Below, piece after piece: positions 1-6,706 of a DNA stretch of 11,541 nt. This stretch comes from an uncultured Ruminococcus sp. GTDB lineage: Bacteria > Bacillota > Clostridia > Oscillospirales > Ruminococcaceae. The translations under genes were made by a program, and so were the position numbers. The stretch is taken from contig CALGTT010000206.1 of NCBI GenBank assembly GCA_937901485.1, forward strand, positions 1 through 11,541. The letters are read 5' to 3'. The notes under the pieces are model-generated. The model was not told the origin of the DNA. It did not search any database and saw only the letters and a program-made list of their open reading frames with translations. Positions within the stretch are counted from its first letter, which is position 1; every line of letters starts with the position of its first letter.

Positions 1-132
1 CTGTTTTGCCACGGCTTCGGTGTCGTTCTCACCCACGCCAAGCAGGACGACATAGCCCCTGCCGATTTTGCCGACTAATTTCTCTTCGACGGTGACGGAT
101 GCTTCTGTCACACGCTGTACTACTAATTTCAT
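1..132 (-). CDS. dtd: D-aminoacyl-tRNA deacylase, N-terminal part (runs off left edge)
   Basis: This is a cytoplasmic proofreading enzyme that hydrolyses D-amino acids wrongly esterified to tRNA and recycles the tRNA. The 44 visible residues begin [18 protein letters not shown] and continue with [17 protein letters not shown]. This matches the strongly conserved start of the Dtd family (family consensus close to M-R-x-V-x-Q-R-V-x-x-A-S-V). Family members are usually about 145-150 residues, so roughly two thirds lie outside the window. The later catalytic motifs (SQFTL and NxGPVT) therefore cannot be checked. The ATG at 130-132 is chosen because a GGAGG ribosome binding site lies just upstream and family members start at this point. 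The gene is divergent from maf and has its own promoter at 159-187. Recognition rests on the N-terminal pattern only. Confidence 0.9.
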   Translation of the reverse strand, partial: MKLVVQRVTEASVTVEEKLVGKIGRGYVVLLGVGENDTEAVAKQ

Positions 133-158
133 GCGATTCCTCCGGTTTGTTTTTCTAT

Positions 159-187
159 ATTGTAGCACATTTGGGAGGAAATAGCAA
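159..187 (-). promoter_or_regulatory. Probable housekeeping sigma promoter of dtd
   Basis: Read on the minus strand there is a -35 box TTGCTA (182-187), a 17-base spacer and a -10 box TACAAT (159-164). A TG one base before the -10 gives an extended -10. Transcription would start near 152, about 20 bases before the dtd ATG, leaving room for the ribosome binding site. The boxes are seen directly; activity is inferred. Confidence 0.65.
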
Positions 188-204
188 GCCTCAACTGAAA
201 ATCC

Positions 205-233
205 TTGCAATTTCTCCTGAAATATGGTATCAT
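205..233 (+). promoter_or_regulatory. Probable housekeeping sigma promoter of maf
   Basis: A -35 box TTGCAA (205-210), a 17-base spacer and a -10 box TATCAT (228-233), again with TG one base before the -10. The expected start of transcription is near 240. That rules out the in-frame TTG codon at 205 as the maf start and supports the ATG at 268. The -35 boxes of this promoter and the dtd promoter lie back to back, 17 bases apart. Confidence 0.65.
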
Positions 234-267
234 AGATACAGACAATCACTTTGAAAGGATGGTTCAT

Positions 268-861
268 ATGGGACTGATTTTAGCATCGGCTTCTCCGAGA
301 CGGCAGGAGCTTTTGAAACGCATTACAGAAGATTTCACCGTGCATCCGGTGGATGCGGACGAAACACTGCCTGCCGGCATTCCGGTGGAGATCGCGGCGG
401 TGTATCTTGCAGATGTGAAGGCAAAGGCGGCGGCGGCGCAGTTTCCGGAGGATATCGTCATCGGCTGTGACACGATCGTGGTGCTGGAGGACGAGATCAT
501 GGGCAAACCCGCTGACCGTGAGGAAGCCTTCCGGATGCTCCGCAGACTTTCCGGTCAGACACACAAGGTCATGACAGGCACGGCTTTGTACCTCGGCAAT
601 AAAAGCTCTGTGTTCACGACGGAAACCAACGTGACATTCTACGAACTGACGGATGCGGAGATCGAGCAGTATCTGGATACGGGCGAGCCGTTCGACAAGG
701 CAGGCGCGTATGGCATTCAGGGCTTCGGCTGCCTGCTGGTGCGGAGCATCGAGGGGGACTACAATAATGTGGTGGGACTTCCGGTAGCGGCTCTGTCGCG
801 TGCACTTTCGCAGTTCCAGAGGGCTGTGGCACATCCGAAAATTCAGTTGAGGAAACAGTGA
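268..861 (+). CDS. maf: Maf family nucleotide pyrophosphatase (probable dTTP/UTP pyrophosphatase)
   Basis: Maf proteins are cytoplasmic house-cleaning enzymes that hydrolyse nucleoside triphosphates to the monophosphate and pyrophosphate. The YhdE-type subfamily prefers dTTP, UTP and modified forms. The 197-residue product is typical in length. It carries the opening signature LASASPRR (residues 5-12), the catalytic-base region IGCDTIVV (65-72, D68), GKP (79-81), a [15 protein letters not shown] block (90-104) and KAGAYGIQG (144-152). That last block is the YhdE/B. subtilis Maf form rather than the YceF form, hence the substrate call, which is inference. The ATG at 268 is chosen because AAAGGATGG precedes it at suitable spacing and homologues start there; an in-frame ATG at 259 has no good ribosome binding site. 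Its stop overlaps the GTG of the next gene, so the two are probably co-translated. Confidence 0.93.
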   Translation: MGLILASASPRRQELLKRITEDFTVHPVDADETLPAGIPVEIAAVYLADVKAKAAAAQFPEDIVIGCDTIVVLEDEIMGKPADREEAFRMLRRLSGQTHKVMTGTALYLGNKSSVFTTETNVTFYELTDAEIEQYLDTGEPFDKAGAYGIQGFGCLLVRSIEGDYNNVVGLPVAALSRALSQFQRAVAHPKIQLRKQ

Positions 862-1385
862 GACAGAGCATGAACGAACAGCAAAATCAGTTTTTTCAAA
901 TGCTCAAATGCTTGCAGAAACAAAGCATTCTGAACACCTTGCAGGATTGCAGTCAGAAATCGCCTGAGGATATGCTGTATCAAGTTACCTTTGAAATGAT
1001 GAATGAACTGCTTACCTATCTGGACGGATACGCCAGTGACAGCTGTTTTCATCTTGTGCACCGTGAAACGGGGATGCCACTAAAAAGCAACCCTTTTCTG
1101 GAGCTTCATGATGTGATGGGGAAATATTTGCAGTTCCAAAGCTTCCCTGATATGCTTGATGATGCAAAGGTGCTCGAATACACTGAAGTCAATAACCTCT
1201 CACAATTCACTGGCAAGGACATCCGCTATCTTGCGATTTGTCAGTATGACAATGATGTGAAGTTTTATCTCTTTTACTGCAATTCTGATTGGACAGCCGT
1301 ACAGGATGACTGCTGGGATTCTGCGGAGGAATGCCGCAAAATTGCAGAAGAATTCGGTGTAACAAAGTGGTACAAATGTATATGA
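858..1385 (+). CDS. Hypothetical soluble protein, co-translated with maf, AT-rich
   Basis: I do not recognise this protein. It has 175 residues from the GTG at 858, or 171 from the ATG at 870. The GTG is preferred because GAGGA ends five bases before it, and GTGA overlaps the maf stop by four bases; the ATG has no suitably spaced ribosome binding site. There is no signal peptide or membrane segment. The N-terminal half is predicted mainly helical and rich in Gln and Met. The C-terminal half has alternating hydrophobic stretches (IRYLAICQY, DVKFYLFYCN) followed by a helix and an aromatic end (TKWYKCI). It contains eight cysteines without an obvious metal-binding spacing. Four sample 60-base lines inside the gene hold 23-26 G+C (about 41%), against 58% and 63% in two maf lines, which suggests a separate origin. 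The size and two-part build recall small immunity-type proteins, but that is only an impression. A strong terminator begins at its stop codon. Confidence 0.75.
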   Translation: MRQSMNEQQNQFFQMLKCLQKQSILNTLQDCSQKSPEDMLYQVTFEMMNELLTYLDGYASDSCFHLVHRETGMPLKSNPFLELHDVMGKYLQFQSFPDMLDDAKVLEYTEVNNLSQFTGKDIRYLAICQYDNDVKFYLFYCNSDWTAVQDDCWDSAEECRKIAEEFGVTKWYKCI

Positions 1386-1424
1386 AAAACCTGCCGATGC
1401 AAGCAGCGCATCGGCAGGTTTTTT
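1385..1424. terminator. Strong bidirectional intrinsic terminator
   Basis: A perfect 11-base-pair stem (1390-1400 with 1408-1418, CCTGCCGATGC paired with GCATCGGCAGG) closes a 7-base loop. It is flanked by an A-run on the left (1385-1389) and a T-run on the right (1419-1424), so it has a U-tract when read from either strand. It ends both the maf operon (stop at 1383-1385) and the convergent lipoprotein gene (stop at 1423-1425); both stop codons touch the element. Confidence 0.92.
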
Positions 1425-2415
1425 ATTTTGCAAATTGCTCCAATTCCTCATACGGGATCGTAATCTCATAATGATCTCCCAGCGCGTGCTGGATCGGGAT
1501 GGAAATACCAAGTGAATCAGGATACATGAAAACAGAAATCGATGTTCTGGCAGAGGTATTGGCTTCAGTCAGTGTTTCCAGATCAGGATACACTGTTCCC
1601 CCCAGCAGCCCCTCCGGTGAAACACCTAACTTTTCTGCAAGTGCAGTTTGTTTGTGTTGATCTGCTGCATCGTGTACAAACTCGGTGAAGGCTTCATCCA
1701 CCGTATACAGATCGGCGAGGGATACGGCTTTCATTGCCAGCATGTCGATCACAAGCCCCTGTGCATCGGTAAACGGATACGCCGCGCGGAGCATGTAGTA
1801 ATCGCTTTTGAACAGGATGCTGACGTACTTCTCATCCATGCGTGTGATGGTGTAGTCCGCATTAAAGCTCACAAGGGCATCACTTTCCTCTGTGCAGGGT
1901 GCATCCGCGCCCCATGTCAGATCAAACACCGGCGCTTCGTCCTTTGTCGTCCATGTGCTGACGCTGGTATTTTCGCGGATCAGCTCCTCGGCAAATTCAC
2001 GGACGATGGCATTGACCGCATCCGCGTGTTCCATCTCCGTGCCAAATTCCGGATAAGCACAGTTGACAAACCGTGTTTCTGAATTTTCAAACGCATAGCG
2101 TTTCAAAGCCGCATCGGAGAAATCGGGATATGCCGTTTCAGCGGTCGCGGCGGTGGTTTCTGTTTCGGTTGATGCCTGCGTTGTTTCGGGCGGCAGGGGA
2201 ACAGCGGTCGGGAAGGTTTCAACCGGTTTTCCGTCAAGGGATACCTTGCGTGTTGCGCCTGTCTCCTCCGTTCCGGCGGATTCGGCGGCTGTCTGCATCT
2301 GTGCCGATGCTGTCTGTTCGGGTTCAGAATGCTCCGCGGTATCTTCCGAGCAGCCTGTCATTACTGTCAGCATTACGGCTGTCAGCAGCAAAGTCAGCAT
2401 GTTTCTGTACTTCAT
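1423..2415 (-). CDS. Surface lipoprotein with RsiV/PdaC-like (DUF3298-type) domain
   Basis: The 330-residue protein starts with a lipoprotein signal peptide: two charged residues, a hydrophobic core and the lipobox MTGC, with the acylated cysteine at residue 22. Residues about 23-95 are a low-complexity linker rich in Thr, Glu, Ala and Ser, as in many surface-anchored proteins. Residues about 95-330 form a globular domain. Its end (YPDSLGISIP followed by HYEITIPYEEL) and the central YYMLRAAYPFTDAQGLVIDM block resemble the DUF4163/DUF3298 pair found in the anti-sigma factor RsiV and the deacetylase PdaC. No catalytic deacetylase domain and no membrane helix beyond the signal are present, so the role may be binding or sensing at the cell surface. 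The ATG is preceded by CGAGG ten bases upstream. No convincing promoter was found in the 67-base gap before it, so it may be read through from the MraY gene. The domain call is by eye and moderate in confidence. Confidence 0.82.
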   Translation of the reverse strand: MKYRNMLTLLLTAVMLTVMTGCSEDTAEHSEPEQTASAQMQTAAESAGTEETGATRKVSLDGKPVETFPTAVPLPPETTQASTETETTAATAETAYPDFSDAALKRYAFENSETRFVNCAYPEFGTEMEHADAVNAIVREFAEELIRENTSVSTWTTKDEAPVFDLTWGADAPCTEESDALVSFNADYTITRMDEKYVSILFKSDYYMLRAAYPFTDAQGLVIDMLAMKAVSLADLYTVDEAFTEFVHDAADQHKQTALAEKLGVSPEGLLGGTVYPDLETLTEANTSARTSISVFMYPDSLGISIPIQHALGDHYEITIPYEELEQFAK

Positions 2416-2442
2416 TGGCTATATACCTCGCTCTTTAAGGAT

Positions 2443-2478
2443 AAAGGAACTTCTGAAACAGATCAGAAGTTCCTTTTT
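2443..2478. terminator. Intergenic hairpin between the MraY and lipoprotein genes
   Basis: A perfect 13-base-pair inverted repeat (2443-2455 with 2464-2476, AAAGGAACTTCTG paired with CAGAAGTTCCTTT) encloses an 8-base loop. It begins five bases after the MraY stop codon in minus-strand reading. On the plus strand it is followed by TTTTT, but on the minus strand, the direction of transcription here, the stem ends in TTTATCC and the U-tract is weak. It could be a leaky terminator that lowers expression of the lipoprotein gene, or an RNA-stabilising 3' structure. Confidence 0.55.
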
Positions 2479-2482
2479 GTGA

Positions 2483-3454
2483 TTATCTCAAAACAAACAT
2501 AAAGATCAGTCCCACCGCACAGATCAGGATCTGTAACAGTGTGAAGCGGATGACAACCTGTGTGTCGCTCCAGCCCTTGTTCTTTCTTGCGTGGTCATGG
2601 ATGGGCGTGCGGAGATTCTTCATGAAATCCTTTGCCTTGAACACACGGATCACCGTAAGCTTGACAAGTCCCAGACCGCCGTCAATGATGAGCATGATGG
2701 TCATCGGGATCCAGAACACCGGCGTGCCGGAAACCATGAATGCCAGTGCCAGCAGAAGTCCCAGTGAACGCGAGCCGGCATCGCCCATGAGCACGCTGCT
2801 CGGAGAGCAGTTCAGCCAGAGGTACACCAGCAGGACACCGAGCATGATGAGCACGATGTTCATCATGCCGTTCTGCTCCTCCGCCATGTACAGCAGGAGC
2901 ACGGACGCGGAGAGCGTCACCATCACGAGGGAACAGCACAGACCGTCCACGCCGTCGGTACAGTTGGTCACGTTGATGCTCGCCCAGATCAGGATCGTGC
3001 CGAGGATGACGTAGAGCACCGCCGGAATGGTGAAATACTGGTCGAACAGCGGCAGCCAGATCGTGCCGCCATGGAAGTAGTAGACAGTGATGGATACGCC
3101 GACGGCTACCACCATGTCAATGATGCCCTTTTTCAGCTCGCCCCACGGCTTTTCGGAGGCATCATCCAGATAACCGCTCATCATTTCTATGAACAATGCG
3201 GCAAGGTAGATGATGTACTCCACCGTAAGCGGAACAGAAATAATACTTGCAATGACGAGTGCCACGATCATGACGATACCGACACCGCGTGTCTTGCCAA
3301 CGGACAATGCGCCGTTGACAGCAAATTCCCTGCCCTGATCCTTGGGCAGATATTTCCCGAAGCACTTGATGCCCAGAGCGGTCAGCACCATGCCGAGCAC
3401 GAAGCCGACAAGCTGGGCAGTACCCATCGGTAATGATTCTATCAGATGTAACAT
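2483..3454 (-). CDS. mraY: MraY-type phospho-N-acetylmuramoyl-pentapeptide transferase
   Basis: MraY transfers phospho-MurNAc-pentapeptide from UDP to undecaprenyl phosphate at the inner face of the membrane, making lipid I for peptidoglycan. The 323-residue protein is hydrophobic, with about ten membrane segments as in the family. Visible motifs are the paired aspartates in GYLDD (D97, D98), NVTNCTDGVDGL (161-172), LMGDAGSRSLG (222-232, D225) and PIHDH (284-288) followed by KGWSDTQVVIRF (293-304). The KGWS and VVIRF end marks MraY rather than WecA/TagO. Two features are unusual: the His-rich loop reads HDH instead of the usual HHH, and the PTMGG motif near the N-terminus is replaced by TRGVG (55-59). 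It is far from any division and cell wall cluster. AGGAGG, containing the protease stop codon, lies four bases before the ATG. A specialised paralogue with another sugar substrate is possible. Confidence 0.85.
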   Translation of the reverse strand: MLHLIESLPMGTAQLVGFVLGMVLTALGIKCFGKYLPKDQGREFAVNGALSVGKTRGVGIVMIVALVIASIISVPLTVEYIIYLAALFIEMMSGYLDDASEKPWGELKKGIIDMVVAVGVSITVYYFHGGTIWLPLFDQYFTIPAVLYVILGTILIWASINVTNCTDGVDGLCCSLVMVTLSASVLLLYMAEEQNGMMNIVLIMLGVLLVYLWLNCSPSSVLMGDAGSRSLGLLLALAFMVSGTPVFWIPMTIMLIIDGGLGLVKLTVIRVFKAKDFMKNLRTPIHDHARKNKGWSDTQVVIRFTLLQILICAVGLIFMFVLR

Positions 3455-3462
3455 AATTCCTC

Positions 3463-5766
3463 CTATACACCGGACTTGGCAGCTGCGATCAGGATACCGG
3501 CAGCATCCGCCGCGTCAATATCCCCATCCGCGTCATAATCCGCACGCTTGTTCCAGTCCGCATCCGGCAGCTCCGGTTCTTCACCTGCGCCGACTGCAGC
3601 TGCATACATCAGCACCTGTGCCGCATCCTCTGCGGTCACTTTGCCGTTGTTGTCCGCATCGCCGAGCAGCAGCTCCGCTGAACCAGATGTGAAACGGATC
3701 ACATATTCCGTGTCCGCACAGTTTTCCTGCGAAACCTTCAGCGTCAGGGTATCGCCGTCCGCCTTCACAGCTGTCACCTCGCCCGACAAAAGCGTTGTAT
3801 CACCACAGGTGACACTGCCCGTCGTGACGGGATAGAGCGATACTTCCGCAGGCTTTGCAGACTGATCGGGATATTCCGCTTCGTACTGACCATCCGCATT
3901 CTTACGGAATGTCAGCGGTTCATGCACGCCGTCCACTACACAGTCAAGATAGGTCAGCTCTGCGCTGCGTGCGGTGTAGGTCTGGGTATAGTGTGTGCCG
4001 ATCCCCTCCACATATGCGGTGATCGTCATGTCACCGTCAAAACGGATCGGTGCACTGTAGGTCTGATAGGTCGCACCGCCGTCCAGACTGTAGCGGATCG
4101 TGCCGCCCTCCGGACTTCTCAGATGAATCTCCTCACCCAGCGGCAGGGAGTCTGCATACTCGGAAAAGAGAACTGTTCCTGCATCCTGCGCCAGTGCCTT
4201 GACGCAGACATTGCCCAGAACGGTCAGGGATTCCACCTTTACAGGTGCACCGTTTTCGTCCTCATAAGTATAGGTGTCCTCAACGGTTTCGTCATACATA
4301 TCATGCCAGAACATGCCGTCGGCACTGTAGAAGCTCTCATATCTGTTGAAATCACGCTTGAGCATATCCGTTGTCATCAGGTAGCCGTCATAGACCTCCA
4401 CTGTACCGTTTTCAAAGGTCGAGGTACTGCGGTAAGCCGCTTCACAGGTGATATGCTGACCGGCATCGCCGCTGAGCTTCACCACAACGGAGAATTTCTC
4501 GCCCTTGTTCACCTTCACCGGCTGGTCAAGAGACACCGTATGATAGCCCATATTGCTGAGCTTGCCGGAGGTCACTGCGGATGCCGTGCCGAAGGTCGGC
4601 ATTCTGCTGTTTTTCAGGTCGGTGTAGATCGTAATGTCATAGGATTCATCCGCCATTGCGGTATAGACCATTACATCCGTAATATATGTATCACTTTCCG
4701 CAGTAAAGACGTTCGCCATCATGCCGGAGGTGTCTGCCTCCTCCACAGAAAGTGCCACGCCGCAGCCATAGGTGTCATGCTGGTAGTTCTTCGTATGCAT
4801 TTTCACCGGCTCAGCGTCCAGATAATAGGCTTCATACACGGAGGTTTCCGCATAGGACAGCCAGAAATAACCGCCGTCGCCCCAGTCCGTGCCCCAGCTG
4901 TTTTTCACAAGCCATGCACCGTCACGGGACGGAGGATTGTTGAAATTCGACGCAGCATAGCCATCATCCCAGCCGACGATGCTCACCGCATGGTATTCAC
5001 CGCCCGATGCTTCCGCTTTGGGATCACCGGAATAATGGTAGGCGTTGGTTTCCTGATTGAAGCAGGTTTTCTTGTCATAATAGCTGAGGGAAACCGCGTG
5101 ACCATCATAGACCGCACGCTTGATCTCATTTGCCTGCTCCTCCTGGAGGCTGTCCGTGCTGTTTGTCCAGTACGGGAACTGCACAGCGTCAGTCACATGA
5201 TAATCCGCCTGCTGCTGCAATTCCTCCAGCGTAATGTCCGCGTTGAGGACATCCCTGTTCTCATAGGGGCAGTCCGCTTCCTCCACAGGACCAAGCCAGC
5301 CGCAGAGCATGGGGGCGATCATGTTGAAATTGCCGCCGTTGTTGAATACATCCACATCCGTATTGCGCTTGTAGCCAAAAAGATCGGAGTAAATATAGTA
5401 TGCCATATGCCATTCCGAAAGGTCGATATCCGGCTTTTCTGCCGCAAGTGCGGTTTCCATGGAAGCCATCGCCGCAAATGACCAGCAGGTGCCGTACATC
5501 CCCTGACGCTTGGCACGCGTACTCAGACCTGCCTTGCGCATGTCGTAGGCAAACGGCAGATCATCCGCTGCCTCGGTCACACCGTCATCGACGATGGGGG
5601 CTTTTACCATGCGGGGTGTCAGGCACGCCGCTTCATATTGCTCGTAGGTGTCAAAATGTCCGATATGCAGGGAGGATGCTGTTGTACCCTCTGCATATGC
5701 AGACAGATCGCTGCACGACGGCAGGGTAAGCGCGGCACATAACAGAGCCGCTGTCATCTTTTTCAT
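3463..5766 (-). CDS. Secreted papain-family cysteine protease with C-terminal dockerin
   Basis: This is a modular extracellular protease of 767 residues. Residues 1-25 are a signal peptide (MKKM, hydrophobic core, likely cleavage after SAYA). The C1A peptidase domain spans about 70-318: oxyanion Gln88 and nucleophile Cys94 in QGMYGTCWSFA, His259 in GGEYHAVSIVGW, and Asn289 in WLVKNSWGTDWGDGGYF, so the active site is complete. Next come a lectin-like beta domain (about 322-475), a chitobiase/FN3-like segment (about 542-600, TIRYSLDGG and MTITAYVEG), and a beta segment (about 603-695). The end is a type I dockerin (about 701-767) with two calcium loops, DADNNGKVTAED and DYDADGDIDAAD, which would dock it to a cohesin on a scaffold or the cell surface. 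No long inhibitory propeptide is present. The ATG at 5764-5766 is preferred over 5775 because AGGAG lies nine bases before it but directly abuts the upstream ATG. It sits 15 bases after ispE. Confidence 0.93.
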   Translation of the reverse strand: MKKMTAALLCAALTLPSCSDLSAYAEGTTASSLHIGHFDTYEQYEAACLTPRMVKAPIVDDGVTEAADDLPFAYDMRKAGLSTRAKRQGMYGTCWSFAAMASMETALAAEKPDIDLSEWHMAYYIYSDLFGYKRNTDVDVFNNGGNFNMIAPMLCGWLGPVEEADCPYENRDVLNADITLEELQQQADYHVTDAVQFPYWTNSTDSLQEEQANEIKRAVYDGHAVSLSYYDKKTCFNQETNAYHYSGDPKAEASGGEYHAVSIVGWDDGYAASNFNNPPSRDGAWLVKNSWGTDWGDGGYFWLSYAETSVYEAYYLDAEPVKMHTKNYQHDTYGCGVALSVEEADTSGMMANVFTAESDTYITDVMVYTAMADESYDITIYTDLKNSRMPTFGTASAVTSGKLSNMGYHTVSLDQPVKVNKGEKFSVVVKLSGDAGQHITCEAAYRSTSTFENGTVEVYDGYLMTTDMLKRDFNRYESFYSADGMFWHDMYDETVEDTYTYEDENGAPVKVESLTVLGNVCVKALAQDAGTVLFSEYADSLPLGEEIHLRSPEGGTIRYSLDGGATYQTYSAPIRFDGDMTITAYVEGIGTHYTQTYTARSAELTYLDCVVDGVHEPLTFRKNADGQYEAEYPDQSAKPAEVSLYPVTTGSVTCGDTTLLSGEVTAVKADGDTLTLKVSQENCADTEYVIRFTSGSAELLLGDADNNGKVTAEDAAQVLMYAAAVGAGEEPELPDADWNKRADYDADGDIDAADAAGILIAAAKSGV

Positions 5767-5775
5767 TCTATCCAT

Positions 5776-5780
5776 CTCCT
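5776..5780 (-). promoter_or_regulatory. Ribosome binding site that decides the protease start
   Basis: AGGAG on the minus strand directly abuts the ATG at 5773-5775 (zero spacing) but is nine bases from the ATG at 5764-5766. The second spacing is functional and the first is not. The ispE stop TGA (5782-5784) is one base away, so ribosomes ending ispE reach the site directly. Confidence 0.7.
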
Positions 5781-5781
5781 G

Positions 5782-6696
5782 TCAGCGTTTTCGATATCTG
5801 TTCCTGCGGGGCGATCTGCGTGCCGGCAGTACCCGCTGGGGTTCAGCAGTCGTGATACACGACTGCGCAAATACGAATTCCGTCCTTCTTTTTTCTGCAC
5901 AGGCATCCGCGCTCTGCTTATCCGGAAAGATCCCGAACACTGCCGAGCCGCTGCCCGTCATCACAGCGCATTTTGCGCCGTCTTCCAGCAGTGCTGCCTT
6001 TGCGCGTTCTACATCCGCAAGTGCAGCCGCATCTTCAAATGTATTGCCGCAGTGCTTTGCCAGCAGGTCAATATCCTGCGTTTCCACTGCACGCAGCATC
6101 TGCGCCGTGTCCGGGTGGAACGGAGCTTCGAGCGCATCAATCGCCGCATATGCCTTTGGGGTGGAGATCCCCTGTCTGCCCTTGAGCAAGACGACCGGCA
6201 GCTTCGGCAGACTGCGCAGCGGTGTCAGGATCTCACCGATGCCCTGCGCAAGGGCTGTACCGCCCAGAAGCAGGAACGGGACATCCGCACCGAGCTTTAT
6301 GCCGATCTCTCGCAGCTTTTCGTTGGAAAAGCCGCAGTCCATGAGCTTATTGAGTGCAAACAGCACACCTGCCGCATCCGCACTGCCGCCGCCCATGCCT
6401 GCACCGGAAGGAATGTGCTTTTGCAGGTGCATTGTGATCCTGCATTTCTTTCCGGATGCTTCCAGCATTGCCTGCGCCGCGCGGTAGGCAAGATTGCGCT
6501 CATCGCACGGCAGACCGGGCACACTGCACCGCAGTACGATGCCGCTGCCGTCCTGTACGGAAACGGTCAGTATATCGTATACAGTCACCGACTGAAAAAT
6601 GCTTTCCAAGGTATGATAACCGTCCTCGCGTTTGCCGGTGACATCGAGCGAGAGGTTGATTTTCGCGTGACAGCGAAGTGTCATTTTCCGATTCAT
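5782..6696 (-). CDS. ispE: 4-diphosphocytidyl-2-C-methyl-D-erythritol kinase
   Basis: IspE is the cytoplasmic kinase of the MEP (non-mevalonate) pathway. It phosphorylates the 2-hydroxyl of CDP-methylerythritol with ATP, leading to isopentenyl diphosphate and so to undecaprenyl phosphate. The 304-residue protein has the opening CHAKINLSLDVTGKREDGYH (K12 in the active site), the GHMP-kinase ATP loop PSGAGMGGGSADAAG (96-110), the catalytic aspartate in KLGADVPF (D138), and the C-terminal glycine motif MTGSGSAVFGIF (246-257). The ATG at 6694-6696 is chosen because GAGGG lies four bases upstream and homologues begin there; a longer in-frame reading from 6735 lacks such a site. The last residues, about 287-304, form an arginine-rich tail (RRSPRRNRYRKR) beyond the usual family end. 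The gene lies seven bases after the aminotransferase gene. Confidence 0.95.
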   Translation of the reverse strand: MNRKMTLRCHAKINLSLDVTGKREDGYHTLESIFQSVTVYDILTVSVQDGSGIVLRCSVPGLPCDERNLAYRAAQAMLEASGKKCRITMHLQKHIPSGAGMGGGSADAAGVLFALNKLMDCGFSNEKLREIGIKLGADVPFLLLGGTALAQGIGEILTPLRSLPKLPVVLLKGRQGISTPKAYAAIDALEAPFHPDTAQMLRAVETQDIDLLAKHCGNTFEDAAALADVERAKAALLEDGAKCAVMTGSGSAVFGIFPDKQSADACAEKRRTEFVFAQSCITTAEPQRVLPARRSPRRNRYRKR

Positions 6697-6700
6697 GCCG

Positions 6701-6706
6701 CCCTCA
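6701..6706 (-). promoter_or_regulatory. Ribosome binding site of ispE overlapping the aminotransferase stop
   Basis: TGAGGG on the minus strand contains the aminotransferase stop codon TGA (6704-6706) and supplies GAGGG four bases before the ispE ATG. This fixes the ispE start at 6696 and points to translational coupling. Confidence 0.7.

Noticed and set aside
205..267. A TTG start for maf at 205, adding 21 residues.
   Set aside because: The TTG is the -35 box of the maf promoter and lies upstream of the expected transcription start. Homologues begin at the [12 protein letters not shown] methionine at 268.
1385..1424. The inverted repeat as a riboswitch or mobile-element end.
   Set aside because: It is a simple 11-base-pair stem with A/T runs between two convergent stop codons, fully explained as a bidirectional terminator. 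No copy was seen elsewhere in the window.
3922..5481. A 519-codon open frame on the plus strand opposite the protease gene.
   Set aside because: It is fully antisense to a protein with intact catalytic and dockerin motifs. Its translation is a Cys/His/Ile-rich mixture without domains and it has no good ribosome binding site. It is a codon-usage shadow.
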